Below, piece by piece: positions 17,759 through 27,093 of a stretch of DNA of 64,000 bases (positions within the stretch are counted from its first letter, which is position 1; every line of letters starts with the position of its first letter). This DNA comes from Candidatus Zixiibacteriota bacterium (GTDB lineage: Bacteria > Zixibacteria > MSB-5A5 > GN15 > FEB-12): positions 1 through 64,000 of the forward strand of contig JBFMDV010000002.1 in NCBI GenBank assembly GCA_040753875.1, read 5' to 3'. A program made the position numbers and the translations under genes. Under the pieces are notes generated by a model, which did no database searches, was not told the DNA's origin, and worked only from the letters and a program-made list of their open reading frames with translations.

Positions 17759-17858
17759 CGTCTAAAACCGCGGCGAAATCTTCCGATACATACAGAAAAA
17801 GCGCAGGTACAGCTATTCCTGAAAAAAAACAACAGATAGCCATATGTCAGGAGAGACC

Positions 17859-19955
17859 ATGTTTACACACAAAACTCTGCGGGTAGCATCGTCGCTGCTG
17901 CTGTTGCTCGCCCTCGCGCTGCTCGGCCTGAGCGGCTGCGATTCCAAGAGCAAGCAGCCCGATGTTCCGGCCAACAGCGACATCAGTTTGTCGGCTCCGT
18001 CCACCATGAACACCGGCAGCACCTCGGTGGTGGTAGCGACAATAACGGCCGGTACTTCGCCGGTAGCCGACGAAGTAGTTACGTTCACGGTCAGTCCGCC
18101 CAACGCCGGGTACTTTACTCCGGCTGTCGACACGACTGACGCCAATGGTGAAGCGGCTACGATCTTCACCGCCTCCACATCGGGTGCAGCCACGATCACC
18201 GCGTCGGTATCCGGGTCGACGTTGTCGGCCACGTCGGGATTGGCCATCCAGCAGGACCAGAGCCAAACCGGGTCGGGCAACGTTAACGTGTCGGTGGCGC
18301 CCAGTCTACTCCTTGCCAACGGTGCGGACACGGCCACGGTGAATATCACCGTTCGTGATGCCGTCGGCGCGCTCGCCCCGGATTCAACGGTCGTGTTGAT
18401 CGTGGCGGGAGAGAAGTTCGTCGACAACGATGACAACGGATTCTGGTCACAGGGGATCGACTCGCTGGTGTTCGATGCCAACGCCAACGGCCGGTGGGAC
18501 GCTCTCGGCATTATCCAGTCGACAGCCATGACCTCCGGCGGCACCGGCCAGGTCAGCGTTCAGTACATATCGGGCAACGATGCTCTGACTGTCTATGTCA
18601 AGGCGACGGTGAACAGCAATGGGATCACTGGTTTTGGCGAAGTGCCGCTCCAGTTGTCGCCGAACGCGACCATCGCCTCCATTTATCTTGCTTCTGATTC
18701 CATGAATCTGGCGGTCAAGCAGACCGGTGGTATCGAGACCGCGCTTCTGCGCGCGACGGCATATGATCCAAACGGCAACCCTGTGCCCGAGGGCCTGACA
18801 GTCAACTTCATCATTACCGACGGCCCAGGTGGCGGCGAGCATCTCGCCAATGTTGGCATGGGTCCTTTTGCAGCGGTTACTAACAGCCAGGGGACCGCGA
18901 TTACTACCATTCATTCAGGTACAGTATCCGGAACGGTCAGGATCCGCGCCTATGCCGATACCGTGCTTTCTGAGGCAACCCAGGTGCTAATCTCCGCCGG
19001 TCCGCCGCAGTATATCGTGGTGGGAGCAGAAAAGTGCAACGTGGCGTACTGGGACAATGTTGTCGGTGAGAATATCGTTAGCGCCATCGTGTCGGATGTC
19101 TACCTCAACCCGGTGAACGACTCAACCGTCGTCTATTTCTCCACCGATGAAGGTACGATGAAATCGCACGAGGAGCGCACGAAAGACCACGAAGGTATCG
19201 CGTTGTCTAAATGGTTCTCAGGCAATAACGTGACCACGGCCAACGGCCGGGTGCTGGTGATCGCCGAGACCAATGGCGGGACTGTTGTCGATACCAGCAT
19301 GTTCTACAACTCCCATTATACTGACACGCTTACCGTGATCGGTGCACCAGCCACAATGTTGGCCGACGGTACCTCGAAAGCGGTGGTCATTCTGAGAGGC
19401 GTCGACTTGAACGGCAACCCGGTGATTGGTGGGACACTGTTCAAAGCTGACGCTAATTATCTGACTGTACAGGGCGGGACACTGGAAGACGGTTGTCTTT
19501 CTGCGACGTCACGCGCCACGATCGAGTCAGCGGTGCTCGATATGGATCAGTCACGCACGTTCGGTAACGATGACGGCATCGGTGCCACCGATTACGTCCA
19601 GTTCTGGTGCGAGCCGGGCGCCGGAGTGGTGGTGGCTATCCAGATGTTGACCGGCAACGCATACGCCGGGCGGTCGACCGTCAATTGCGTCTCTTCCGCG
19701 GCTCCGCTCGAGACCATTGATATCGGGGCCTCCATCAAGGATCGCTGGGGCAATCCGCTGGGCGACCACACGCTCAACGTCTCGGTCGGCGCGACCGCGC
19801 TTGGCAGCATGGAATCCGATTCCTATGGCGAAGCGTACGGCGTCACCTGGACACCGGCTGCCTCCGACACCGGTTCGTTCACCGTCCGGGTGGTCGATGC
19901 CGATCCTCGAGGTGGCATCACCATCACCAAGAAGGTGACGGTGCAGTCCAACTAA
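17859..19955 (+). CDS. Large lipoprotein with bacterial Ig-like (Big-1) repeats
   Basis: 698 residues from the ATG at 17859, which has AGGAGAG five bases upstream. A signal peptide ends in the lipobox LSGC (Cys about 27). The rest is a chain of Ig-like domains of the Big-1/invasin type, recognisable by repeats such as VVVATITAGTSPVADEVVTF with TTDANGEAATIFTA, and VNITVRDAVGALAPDSTVV. Asp/Asn-rich stretches (DNDDNGFW, DANANGRWDA, and another near residue 565) between domains look like Ca-binding loops. Probably a surface-exposed adhesive or structural lipoprotein. It lies just after the secretin operon but is separated from it by a terminator. Confidence 0.85.
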   Translation: MFTHKTLRVASSLLLLLALALLGLSGCDSKSKQPDVPANSDISLSAPSTMNTGSTSVVVATITAGTSPVADEVVTFTVSPPNAGYFTPAVDTTDANGEAATIFTASTSGAATITASVSGSTLSATSGLAIQQDQSQTGSGNVNVSVAPSLLLANGADTATVNITVRDAVGALAPDSTVVLIVAGEKFVDNDDNGFWSQGIDSLVFDANANGRWDALGIIQSTAMTSGGTGQVSVQYISGNDALTVYVKATVNSNGITGFGEVPLQLSPNATIASIYLASDSMNLAVKQTGGIETALLRATAYDPNGNPVPEGLTVNFIITDGPGGGEHLANVGMGPFAAVTNSQGTAITTIHSGTVSGTVRIRAYADTVLSEATQVLISAGPPQYIVVGAEKCNVAYWDNVVGENIVSAIVSDVYLNPVNDSTVVYFSTDEGTMKSHEERTKDHEGIALSKWFSGNNVTTANGRVLVIAETNGGTVVDTSMFYNSHYTDTLTVIGAPATMLADGTSKAVVILRGVDLNGNPVIGGTLFKADANYLTVQGGTLEDGCLSATSRATIESAVLDMDQSRTFGNDDGIGATDYVQFWCEPGAGVVVAIQMLTGNAYAGRSTVNCVSSAAPLETIDIGASIKDRWGNPLGDHTLNVSVGATALGSMESDSYGEAYGVTWTPAASDTGSFTVRVVDADPRGGITITKKVTVQSN

Positions 19956-19976
19956 AGACACCTCCTTACACGGGTC

Positions 19977-20015
19977 AAACCGCCGGTGAGCCCTTAGCGA
20001 CTTGCCGGCGGTTTT
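19977..20015 (+). terminator. Rho-independent terminator
   Basis: AAACCGCCGG pairs with CCGGCGGTTT across an 18-base loop and ends TTTTCGTTT. It follows the Ig-like lipoprotein by 21 bases. Confidence 0.8.
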
Positions 20016-20070
20016 CGTTTGGCGGAGACCTGACTGGACCCCAATTCCACTTCCGAAACGGGAGTCGCCG

Positions 20071-21795
20071 GTGTACATTCCAGACATGTCGGAGGCAAGC
20101 AGGACTCAGGTTTTCGCTTCGCCCAATCTGGTTGAGGCCTTCGCGGAGCGAGTACCCCAGTGGCCGAATCAAGTGGCTATTCTGGGAGATGGCGGTAACG
20201 GGCGGAGTTTCACCTATGCCGAGCTGTTGCAGGCGGTGAGCAGGCTTTCGGCCGGACTCCGGGACCCTGCCTTCGCAGCAGTCGAATCGGTGGCTATCCT
20301 ATCGGAAAACCGACCTGAATGGCCGCTGGCGTATCTGGCGGTCTTGGCGGCGGGGAAGACAGTGGTGCCGATCGACTCGTATCTCAAACCACTTGAGATT
20401 CTCTATGTCTTGAACCACTCAGGAGCGAAATTGGCGTTTGTATCCGGCAGGTTTGAGGAGGAATTGTCACAATTGGCGCCATCGGTGCTGATCTACTCGC
20501 TCGAAAGCGACTCACGACAAACCTGGCGTTCGCTTTTCCGTGACGAATCCAATGGCGATTCCGGCAAGACCGAGCGGCCGGCGGTTGTGATCTATACCTC
20601 GGGCACAACCGGGAACCCGCGAGGCGTTCTGTTGAGCCATCGGAATCTGTTGTCTAATCTCGAGGGGATTCAGGCGGCGCTGTCGTTTGGGCAGTCAGAC
20701 CGGTTTCTGTCTGTCCTCCCCCTGCACCACGCGTTTGAGGCTACCTGCGGCTTCCTCACTCCCTTGATGGCCGGTGCGACTATTGTCTACGCCCGTTCGT
20801 TTCGATCAAAGGAGATTCTTCAAGACATCGCGACCAACCGTATTACCCTAATGTGCGGGGTGCCGCTGTTATACGACAAGATGTACCACGCCATGCGGCG
20901 CGGGATCAACGCAGCGCCTCGGCATCGACGGTGGCTGTTTCGCTTTCTGTATGTGGTATCCAGCGTCGGCTGGAAAGCTGGTTTTCGGTGGGGAAAACCG
21001 TTGTTCGCAAAAGTTCGGCAGAAAGCCGGATTGGGGACAATCCGGATGCTTGTTTCCGGTGGCGCGGCCATACCGCCTGAGATCGCCCGTTTTTTCAATC
21101 TCCTGGGGATCGATTTCATACAGGGATACGGCATGACGGAGTGTTCGCCGGTCATATCGGTAAATCGTCCGAGCGATATCACGTTCGCCTCAGTTGGTCC
21201 GCCGCTTCCTAATGTGGAGGTGAAGATCGACCAGCCCGATGATACCGGGGTTGGTGAGATCATGGTTCGCGGCGGGTGTGTCACGTCCGGATATCGCGCT
21301 AATCCCGCCAAGACCGCCGAGCTGCTTCGCGACGGCTGGCTGCATACGGGCGATATAGGCTGTATCAGGGACAGGCATCTTTATATCACCGGCCGAAGCA
21401 AGAATGTCATCGTGTCTGCTGCCGGCAAGAATATTTACCCGGAGGAGATAGAGGAAAAGCTGCTCGAATCCCCCTATATTCTCGAGACTGTTGTTTTCGG
21501 TCGCAAGAAAGAGGGGAGGCAAGGTGAGGAAGTACGCGCCATAATTGTGCCGGACCTGGAGCAGTTTCGCGCCGAATACGACCTCGTCACGGCCGATTCG
21601 GATCCGGACTTGCTGAAGCGGGTCATTGGCGAAGCAGTGGAGACCGTCAACGGCCAGATGGCAGAGTTCAAACGGATAAGCAGCTATATTGTGCAGGTCC
21701 AGGAACTCGAAAAGACTTCCACCAAGAAGGTGAAGCGATACGTGTACAACCGGTCGGATGCTGATGGTTCTCCCGCGGGCGGAGGAGTTGTTTGA
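20071..21795 (+). CDS. AMP-forming acyl-CoA synthetase (long-chain fatty acid-CoA ligase type)
   Basis: 574 residues from a GTG at 20071 with a GGGAG site; the ATG at 20086 is also possible. The adenylation core motifs are complete: YTSGTTGNPRGVLLSHRN (P-loop), GYGMTECSP, and TGDIGCI...GRSKNVIV with AGKNIYPEEIE. The family activates fatty acids as acyl-AMP and transfers them to CoA (or a carrier protein). The early LPLHHAFE segment and overall length resemble long-chain ligases, but chain length cannot be inferred. The stop overlaps the start of mtnA, so the two genes are coupled. Confidence 0.9.
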   Translation: MYIPDMSEASRTQVFASPNLVEAFAERVPQWPNQVAILGDGGNGRSFTYAELLQAVSRLSAGLRDPAFAAVESVAILSENRPEWPLAYLAVLAAGKTVVPIDSYLKPLEILYVLNHSGAKLAFVSGRFEEELSQLAPSVLIYSLESDSRQTWRSLFRDESNGDSGKTERPAVVIYTSGTTGNPRGVLLSHRNLLSNLEGIQAALSFGQSDRFLSVLPLHHAFEATCGFLTPLMAGATIVYARSFRSKEILQDIATNRITLMCGVPLLYDKMYHAMRRGINAAPRHRRWLFRFLYVVSSVGWKAGFRWGKPLFAKVRQKAGLGTIRMLVSGGAAIPPEIARFFNLLGIDFIQGYGMTECSPVISVNRPSDITFASVGPPLPNVEVKIDQPDDTGVGEIMVRGGCVTSGYRANPAKTAELLRDGWLHTGDIGCIRDRHLYITGRSKNVIVSAAGKNIYPEEIEEKLLESPYILETVVFGRKKEGRQGEEVRAIIVPDLEQFRAEYDLVTADSDPDLLKRVIGEAVETVNGQMAEFKRISSYIVQVQELEKTSTKKVKRYVYNRSDADGSPAGGGVV

Positions 21796-22808
21796 CGGTC
21801 CAACCTTTACAGCGTATTGGCAACCAGGTTCGATTGCTTGACCAGACAAAGTTGCCGACTGAGGTGCTTTATCGGGATTTGGGGGATTATCGGGAGATAA
21901 TTCAGTCGATCAGGAGACTCGAGGTTCGGGGCGCTCCGCTCATCGGAATAACTGCGGCCTATGCGCTCGCGGTTGCAGTAGCTCAGTCTGGCAGCGCCGA
22001 CATAGACGTCATCCATCGTTTGGGGGAAGAAATACGTGCCGCGCGACCGACCGCGGTAAATCTGTCCTGGGCCATAGATCGGTGCCTTCGTAAACTTGAA
22101 GAATCATCACCGGTCGGTCATTCACAGACGGTGAACTTGCTTTGGGATGAAGCTGAGGCGATTCACGAGGAAGACCGCCAGATGTGCCGTCGTATCGGCG
22201 AGTTTGGTGCTTCGCTGATCAGAAAGGGGGATACCATCCTCACTCACTGCAACACCGGAGCGCTGGCCACCGGTGGAATCGGCACGGCTCTTGGGGTAAT
22301 CTATGTCTGCCACGAGCAGGGGAAACGTGTCAAGGTAGTTGCCGATGAGACCCGCCCGCTTTTGCAGGGAGCCCGATTAACCGCCTGGGAACTGCAGCAG
22401 GCCGGTATCGATGTCACTCTGATCTGCGACAACACTGCGGGCGTATTGATGCGGCGGGGAAGAATTGCGCACGTGATCGTGGGGGCGGACCGGATCGCCC
22501 GCAATGGCGACACGGCCAACAAGATTGGAACCTATTCTGTCGCCGTGCAGGCGAAATGGCACGGTGTGCCGTTTTATGTGGCGGCGCCGATGTCGACGTT
22601 CGACGATTCGACTCCTTCCGGTGATCAGATAGTCATTGAGGAGCGCTCGGCCCGGGAAGTCACGAACGGGTTCGGACGACAGACGGCTCCGGAGGGGATC
22701 GACGTCTATTCTCCGGCCTTCGATGTCACGCCGAACGAATTGATCAACTGCTTCATCACCGACCAGGGGATCAAGCCAGGGGGCCGATTCGATGAGTTGA
22801 AGCATTGA
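21792..22808 (+). CDS. mtnA: S-methyl-5-thioribose-1-phosphate isomerase MtnA
   Basis: 338 residues. MtnA isomerises methylthioribose-1-phosphate to methylthioribulose-1-phosphate in methionine salvage. The key segments are intact: RGAPLIGI, THCNTGALATGG with catalytic Cys153, RPLLQGARLTAWEL, and GADRIARNGDTANKIGTY with catalytic Asp233. The start is TTG, overlapping the acyl-CoA ligase stop, with GGAGGAG at 21781-21787. No other methionine-salvage gene is visible nearby; in some bacteria MtnA-like proteins also act on other pentose phosphates. Confidence 0.95.
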   Translation: MTVQPLQRIGNQVRLLDQTKLPTEVLYRDLGDYREIIQSIRRLEVRGAPLIGITAAYALAVAVAQSGSADIDVIHRLGEEIRAARPTAVNLSWAIDRCLRKLEESSPVGHSQTVNLLWDEAEAIHEEDRQMCRRIGEFGASLIRKGDTILTHCNTGALATGGIGTALGVIYVCHEQGKRVKVVADETRPLLQGARLTAWELQQAGIDVTLICDNTAGVLMRRGRIAHVIVGADRIARNGDTANKIGTYSVAVQAKWHGVPFYVAAPMSTFDDSTPSGDQIVIEERSAREVTNGFGRQTAPEGIDVYSPAFDVTPNELINCFITDQGIKPGGRFDELKH

Positions 22809-22878
22809 TCGGTCGAACTGAAGCAGTTTGCCGTTGACGCCGATACTCAATACAAGTTTGTTCCAATTCGAAACGGCT

Positions 22879-23499
22879 ATGGCAAAGACAGTTCGGCAAC
22901 AGAAAGCGCTGGCTCGACTTAATTACGACTTGTTTCAGCATCCGGGAATGGTCCCACCGGCGCCGGCTACACTGTATACGGTCATTAAGCAACATGCCGA
23001 GCGGCTGCCGGAGGCGGTGCGCGAGCCAGTTAATCCCGCGATAACATCATTGCCCACCGAAGATGAGCTTTCGCGCTGGTTCGACGAGTTCAACTGGCTC
23101 TATTTTGCCGGCAAGCTGCCGCGAGTTCGGATAGAGTACTCCGCGCGCATGACATCGGCCGGTTCGTATACGCCAAATGAGCGACTGATCCGCATCAGCC
23201 GCAAATACCACCAGGTATTTCCGGACGAAATCCATGACACCCTCAAGCACGAAATGATCCACATTCTGCACGAACACCACGATGCTTCCTTCAAACGGGA
23301 AGCGGCCCGGATAGGTGCCTCGATTCGCGCAAAGTCGCATCCCTCGCTTCGCCGGCCGCCGCGGTATCTGTATGTTTGCCCTGCTTGTGGCTACGAATAT
23401 CCGAGACAGAAGCGGCTTCGTATGGCTTCATGCGGCCGATGTTCCAAGGGGGGATATGACGAGCGGTACAAACTACGGGCGGTTCGGTCAAAGGCCTGA
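22879..23499 (+). CDS. SprT-like zinc metalloprotein
   Basis: 206 residues. The core has the HExxH motif HEMIH (His124, Glu125, His128) followed by HEHHDASFKREA, which supplies the third zinc ligand, preceded by the SprT-type FNWLYFAGKLP and RLIRIS strands. The C-terminus carries a zinc ribbon (CPACG ... CGRCS). SprT proteins are related to the Spartan protease that removes DNA-protein crosslinks; bacterial functions are largely unknown. The ATG at 22879 gives the usual N-terminus. The frame is open to a TTG at 22828. It lies about 70 bases after mtnA. Confidence 0.85.
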   Translation: MAKTVRQQKALARLNYDLFQHPGMVPPAPATLYTVIKQHAERLPEAVREPVNPAITSLPTEDELSRWFDEFNWLYFAGKLPRVRIEYSARMTSAGSYTPNERLIRISRKYHQVFPDEIHDTLKHEMIHILHEHHDASFKREAARIGASIRAKSHPSLRRPPRYLYVCPACGYEYPRQKRLRMASCGRCSKGGYDERYKLRAVRSKA

Positions 23500-23617
23500 C
23501 ACGTCACTGCGCAGTTACGTAACGCCACAACTGACTACCAAACAATAAGTTACGTGATTTTTGTCCTGTGGGCTTAGTGCCCCCATATGAATGCAGATAT
23601 AATTTTGGTAGTTCTCC

Positions 23618-23645
23618 TTGACTTTGGAGAGTGAGACCCTATTTT
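23618..23645 (+). promoter_or_regulatory. Sigma70-like promoter of rplM
   Basis: TTGACT, a 16-base spacer and TATTTT, followed by a leader of about 40 bases to rplM. It lies in an AT-rich gap after the SprT-like gene. Confidence 0.6.
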
Positions 23646-23690
23646 GTGTGTCTTTGTTGGATGAATCCCAAGCAGTTTGGGGAATTATAT

Positions 23691-24128
23691 ATGACGAAGA
23701 CATTTGTGCCGAAAATCGAACCGAATAGCCGCAAGTGGTGGGTGGTGGACCTTCATGACGCTACGCTGGGGCGGGCAGCCGTGAAAGTCGCAACGATCCT
23801 TCGCGGCAAGAACAAACCGATCTTTACGCCGCATCTGGATACCGGCGACCACGTTATCGCGGTTAACGCCGGTGGGATGCGGGTGAGCGGCAATGCCAAG
23901 CCGGCCGCCAAGATGTACTATCATTACACGGGGTATCCCGGCGGACTTCGAGGCATCTCCTACAACGACTGGATGAAGCAGAAGCCGGAAGACGTGTTCA
24001 GTATTGCGGTTCGACGGATGTTACCTAAAAATCGCCTCGGGCGGAAGATGTTCAAGAAGCTCCACGTGTATTCGGGGGCGGAGCATCCGCATAAGGCGCA
24101 GAAGCCGGAAATTCTGAAGCTTAGCTAA
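23691..24128 (+). CDS. rplM: 50S ribosomal protein L13
   Basis: 145 residues. The family signature is clear: RKWWVVDLHDATLGRAAVKVATILRGK at the N-terminus (positions about 14-40), GDHVIAVNA, and the C-terminal HVYSGAEHPHKAQKPE. L13 binds 23S rRNA early in large-subunit assembly. The ATG at 23691 is the family start. It is followed 11 bases later by rpsI, the universal bacterial pairing. Confidence 0.98.
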   Translation: MTKTFVPKIEPNSRKWWVVDLHDATLGRAAVKVATILRGKNKPIFTPHLDTGDHVIAVNAGGMRVSGNAKPAAKMYYHYTGYPGGLRGISYNDWMKQKPEDVFSIAVRRMLPKNRLGRKMFKKLHVYSGAEHPHKAQKPEILKLS

Positions 24129-24139
24129 GTATAGAGACG

Positions 24140-24532
24140 ATGGAGCAAACCGTTTATTCAGCTACAGGACGACGCAAGGAGGCAACTGCCCGCGTCCTGA
24201 TCATGCCGGGCAAGGGTTCCTTCACGGTCAACGGCAAGCAGGTGGTGGATTATCTCCAGCGCGAAACGCTGGTAGACCAGGCCCGCGAGCCGCTGCAAGT
24301 GACGGAGCTGGCCGGGCGACTCGATGTTGTCTGTTCGACAACTGGCGGCGGCAAGGCCGGCCAAGCGGGCGCGATCTGCCTCGGCCTCAGCCGGGCGCTG
24401 GTAGCGTACAATCCAGAACTGCGTTCGCCGCTTCGCCAGGAAGGGCTGCTTACGCGCGACCCACGCAGTGTGGAGCGGAAGAAATACGGGCGTCCGAAAG
24501 CCCGCAAACGCTTCCAGTATTCGAAGCGATAG
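24140..24532 (+). CDS. rpsI: 30S ribosomal protein S9
   Basis: 130 residues with the typical start YSATGRRKEATARVLIMPGKG, the GGGKAGQAGAICLGLSRAL core and the basic C-terminus ending in FQYSKR, whose terminal Arg reaches the P-site tRNA. Directly downstream of rplM. Confidence 0.98.
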   Translation: MEQTVYSATGRRKEATARVLIMPGKGSFTVNGKQVVDYLQRETLVDQAREPLQVTELAGRLDVVCSTTGGGKAGQAGAICLGLSRALVAYNPELRSPLRQEGLLTRDPRSVERKKYGRPKARKRFQYSKR

Positions 24533-24664
24533 TCCGACAATGAACTCCCGGCGGTGACGCCGGGAAATGAGCAGTCCCGGCTGACCCAGCCAGCGGTCCC
24601 AAATCATCGGGTGCCGGTTGGGGATGACGCCGGGGTGAAGTACAACCGTGAGATCAGGAAGAGT
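24533..24664 (+). promoter_or_regulatory. rpsI-rpsB spacer with hairpin (possible S2 leader)
   Basis: 132 bases. A strong 7-bp hairpin (CCCGGCG, GTGA loop, CGCCGGG) lies at 24547-24564, 15 bases after rpsI, with no U-run. Further GC-rich segments (GCCGGTTGGGGATGACGCCGGGG near 24610) can pair with parts of it. Ribosomal-protein leaders that bind S2 are known in several bacteria; whether this is one is a guess. It may instead be an attenuator. Confidence 0.35.
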
Positions 24665-25441
24665 ATGATCACACCCAAAATCAAAGAGTTCCTCGAGGCC
24701 GGAGTACATTTCGGTCACCAGACCCGCCGCTGGAACCCCAAGATGAAACCGTTCATCTTCGCGGCGCGCAACGGCATTTACATCATCGATCTGCAGAAGA
24801 CCATCAACGCGCTCGAGCAGGCCAAGAAGAAAGTGCGCGAAATTGTCTCCGGCGGCAAGTCGATACTGTTTGTCGGCACCAAGAAACAGGCCCGCGAGGT
24901 GATCATGGAACTGGTCCCGCGGTGCGGCGGCTTCTATGTGACGGAGCGCTGGCTTGGCGGGATGCTGACCAATTTCGCGACCATCAAGAACTCCATCAAG
25001 AAGCTCAAAGATATCGAGCGGATGCGCGAGGACGGCACGTACGAAAAATTCACCAAAAAAGAGCGTGCCGGAATGGATAACGAAGCCGCCAAACTCACCA
25101 AAGTGCTGGCCGGCATCAAAGAAATGAATTTCCTGCCCGGTCTGGTGATTGTGGTGGATGCCCGGAAAGAAAAGATCGGCGTGTCGGAGGCGCGGAAGCT
25201 GGGGATACCGATTATCGCCATCCTGGACACCAACGCCGATCCGGACCCGATCGATTTTCCGATCGCGGCGAACGACGATGCTATCAAGTCGATACGCATC
25301 ATTCTCAAGGAGCTTGTGGACACCGCCGTCGAGGCCTCCACTCAGGTTGACCAACGGGCGCTTGAAGCGACCGTCGAAGCGGGGCGGTCGCAGTCGCTGA
25401 GCACCTACGTATCGGACGACAAGGCCGATAACAAGCCCTAA
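24665..25441 (+). CDS. rpsB: 30S ribosomal protein S2
   Basis: 258 residues. The N-terminus EFLEAGVHFGHQTRRWNPKM and the YIIDLQKT, FVGTKKQA and RWLGGMLTNF segments are diagnostic. The Zn- or helix-containing middle (residues about 110-150) and DTNADPDPIDFPIAANDDA near the C-terminus are also typical. Start ATG at 24665 with AGGAAG upstream. It precedes tsf, as in most bacteria. Confidence 0.98.
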   Translation: MITPKIKEFLEAGVHFGHQTRRWNPKMKPFIFAARNGIYIIDLQKTINALEQAKKKVREIVSGGKSILFVGTKKQAREVIMELVPRCGGFYVTERWLGGMLTNFATIKNSIKKLKDIERMREDGTYEKFTKKERAGMDNEAAKLTKVLAGIKEMNFLPGLVIVVDARKEKIGVSEARKLGIPIIAILDTNADPDPIDFPIAANDDAIKSIRIILKELVDTAVEASTQVDQRALEATVEAGRSQSLSTYVSDDKADNKP

Positions 25442-25459
25442 CGCTAAGGACTGACAACG

Positions 25460-26329
25460 ATGGACATATCTGCCAAAATGGTAAAAGAGCTCCGGGAGAA
25501 GACCGGGGCCGGAATGATGGACTGCAAATCCGCCCTCGGCGAGACCGGCGGCGATTTTGAGAAAGCGATTGCGCTCCTGCGCGAGAAGGGGATCGCCAAA
25601 GCGGGTTCCAAGGAGGGGCGCACCACATCGGAGGGGATCATTGCCTCGCAGATCGGCCAGGCCGATAAGCTGGGCGTGCTGGTGGAAATAAACTGCGAAA
25701 CTGATTTTGTCGCTCGCACTGAGCAGTTCAAGGCGTTTGCCAGAGAGATCGCCAATCAGGTAGCGTCGACCGCCGTCAAAAGCGTGGACGAGCTCCTGAA
25801 TTCCAAGTTGATCTCCAGCAACGCGAAGACGGTATCGGAACATCTGAAGGGACTTATTGGCTCGCTTGGCGAGAACACGCAGATCAAGCGGTTCGTGCGT
25901 TTCGAGGGGGGCGGCTTGGTGACGGCCTATATTCATCCCGGCGACAAGCTGGGGGTGATCGTCGAGGTCGCCACCACCAAGTCACCATCCGACATGGACA
26001 AATTCCGCACCTTCTCGCGCGATATCGCCATGCAGGTGGCGGCGATGAGTCCCAAGTGCGTTCGGCGTGAAGAACTTGATCAGACTGCGGTGGCATCAGA
26101 GCGCGAGATTTACCGGCATCAGGCTCAGAACGAGGGGAAGCCGGCCAACATCGTCGACAAGATCGCCGATAGCAAGATCGAGAAGTGGTATGCCGAAGTG
26201 GTCCTGATGGAGCAGCGTTTCGTGAAGGACAACGACAAAACGATCGGTGACGTGGTGAAAGAGCACTCCGCGGCCGCCGCCGACAATTTCGTGATCAATA
26301 GATTTGCGCGTTTCCGTCTGGGCGAATAA
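25460..26329 (+). CDS. tsf: Translation elongation factor Ts
   Basis: 289 residues. The N-terminal UBA-like module reads VKELREKTGAGMMDCKSALG, the conserved TDFVARTEQFKAFA core follows, and the dimerisation and C-terminal module end in VNRF-like INRFARFRLGE. EF-Ts is the guanine nucleotide exchange factor of EF-Tu. An AAGGA site precedes the ATG. Confidence 0.98.
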   Translation: MDISAKMVKELREKTGAGMMDCKSALGETGGDFEKAIALLREKGIAKAGSKEGRTTSEGIIASQIGQADKLGVLVEINCETDFVARTEQFKAFAREIANQVASTAVKSVDELLNSKLISSNAKTVSEHLKGLIGSLGENTQIKRFVRFEGGGLVTAYIHPGDKLGVIVEVATTKSPSDMDKFRTFSRDIAMQVAAMSPKCVRREELDQTAVASEREIYRHQAQNEGKPANIVDKIADSKIEKWYAEVVLMEQRFVKDNDKTIGDVVKEHSAAAADNFVINRFARFRLGE

Positions 26330-26332
26330 CCC

Positions 26333-27058
26333 ATGGAATCGGATAGTTCCAAGCCGATTTATAAACGTGTCCTGGTGAAAATCTCCGGGGAAGCCCTCAT
26401 GGGTCCCGGAGAGTACGGCATTCACACGCCGACCGTCGAATTCATAGCCCGACAGATAAAAGAAATCAAGGACCTCAAGCTGGAGATCGGCCTAGTAGTC
26501 GGGGGCGGCAACATCTTTCGCGGCATGCGAGCCGCCGAGCGCGGCATGGACCGCGTTACCGGCGACAATATCGGCATGCTGGCGACGGTCATGAATTCGC
26601 TGGCGCTCATGGATACGCTGGAGAAGCTGGGGATATACACGCGGGTCATGTCAGCCGTCAAGATGGAGTCGTTCGCCGAGCCGTATATCCGCCGCCGGGC
26701 GGTGCGCCATATGGAAAAGGGGCGGCTTGTGATTCTGGCCGCCGGGACCGGTAATCCGTATTTCTCGACCGACACGGCCGCCTCGCTTCGAGCGATGGAG
26801 ATCGGTGCGGAACTCATGATCAAAGCGACCAATGTGGATGGCGTCTATTCGGCCGACCCGAAGAAACACCCCGACGCCGTGTTTTATCCCGAGCTTAAAT
26901 ACATGGATGTGTTGACGCGTGAACTGAAAGTTATCGATTCCACCGCTATCTCGCTTCTTAAAGAGAACATGATTCCGCTGCGGGTGATCGACCTGAACAG
27001 CCCGGGCGTGCTCAAACGGGTAGTGATGGGCGAGCCGGTTGGGACGTTGATAAGCTGA
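26333..27058 (+). CDS. pyrH: UMP kinase
   Basis: 241 residues of the amino-acid-kinase fold. It phosphorylates UMP to UDP and is usually regulated by GTP and UTP. Recognisable motifs are KRVLVKISGEAL, VVGGGNIFRG, DNIGMLATVMNSLAL and the ATNVDGVYSADP nucleotide-binding segment. It starts three bases after tsf, so it depends on the upstream promoter. Confidence 0.98.
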   Translation: MESDSSKPIYKRVLVKISGEALMGPGEYGIHTPTVEFIARQIKEIKDLKLEIGLVVGGGNIFRGMRAAERGMDRVTGDNIGMLATVMNSLALMDTLEKLGIYTRVMSAVKMESFAEPYIRRRAVRHMEKGRLVILAAGTGNPYFSTDTAASLRAMEIGAELMIKATNVDGVYSADPKKHPDAVFYPELKYMDVLTRELKVIDSTAISLLKENMIPLRVIDLNSPGVLKRVVMGEPVGTLIS

Positions 27059-27093
27059 TTCCGTATAACGGTTTTGGGTAAGGAGAAGCCGCT

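Noticed and set aside
24158-25936. 592-codon open frame antisense to rpsI, rpsB and tsf
   Set aside because: Shadow of three certain ribosomal and translation genes; the composition reflects their codon bias.
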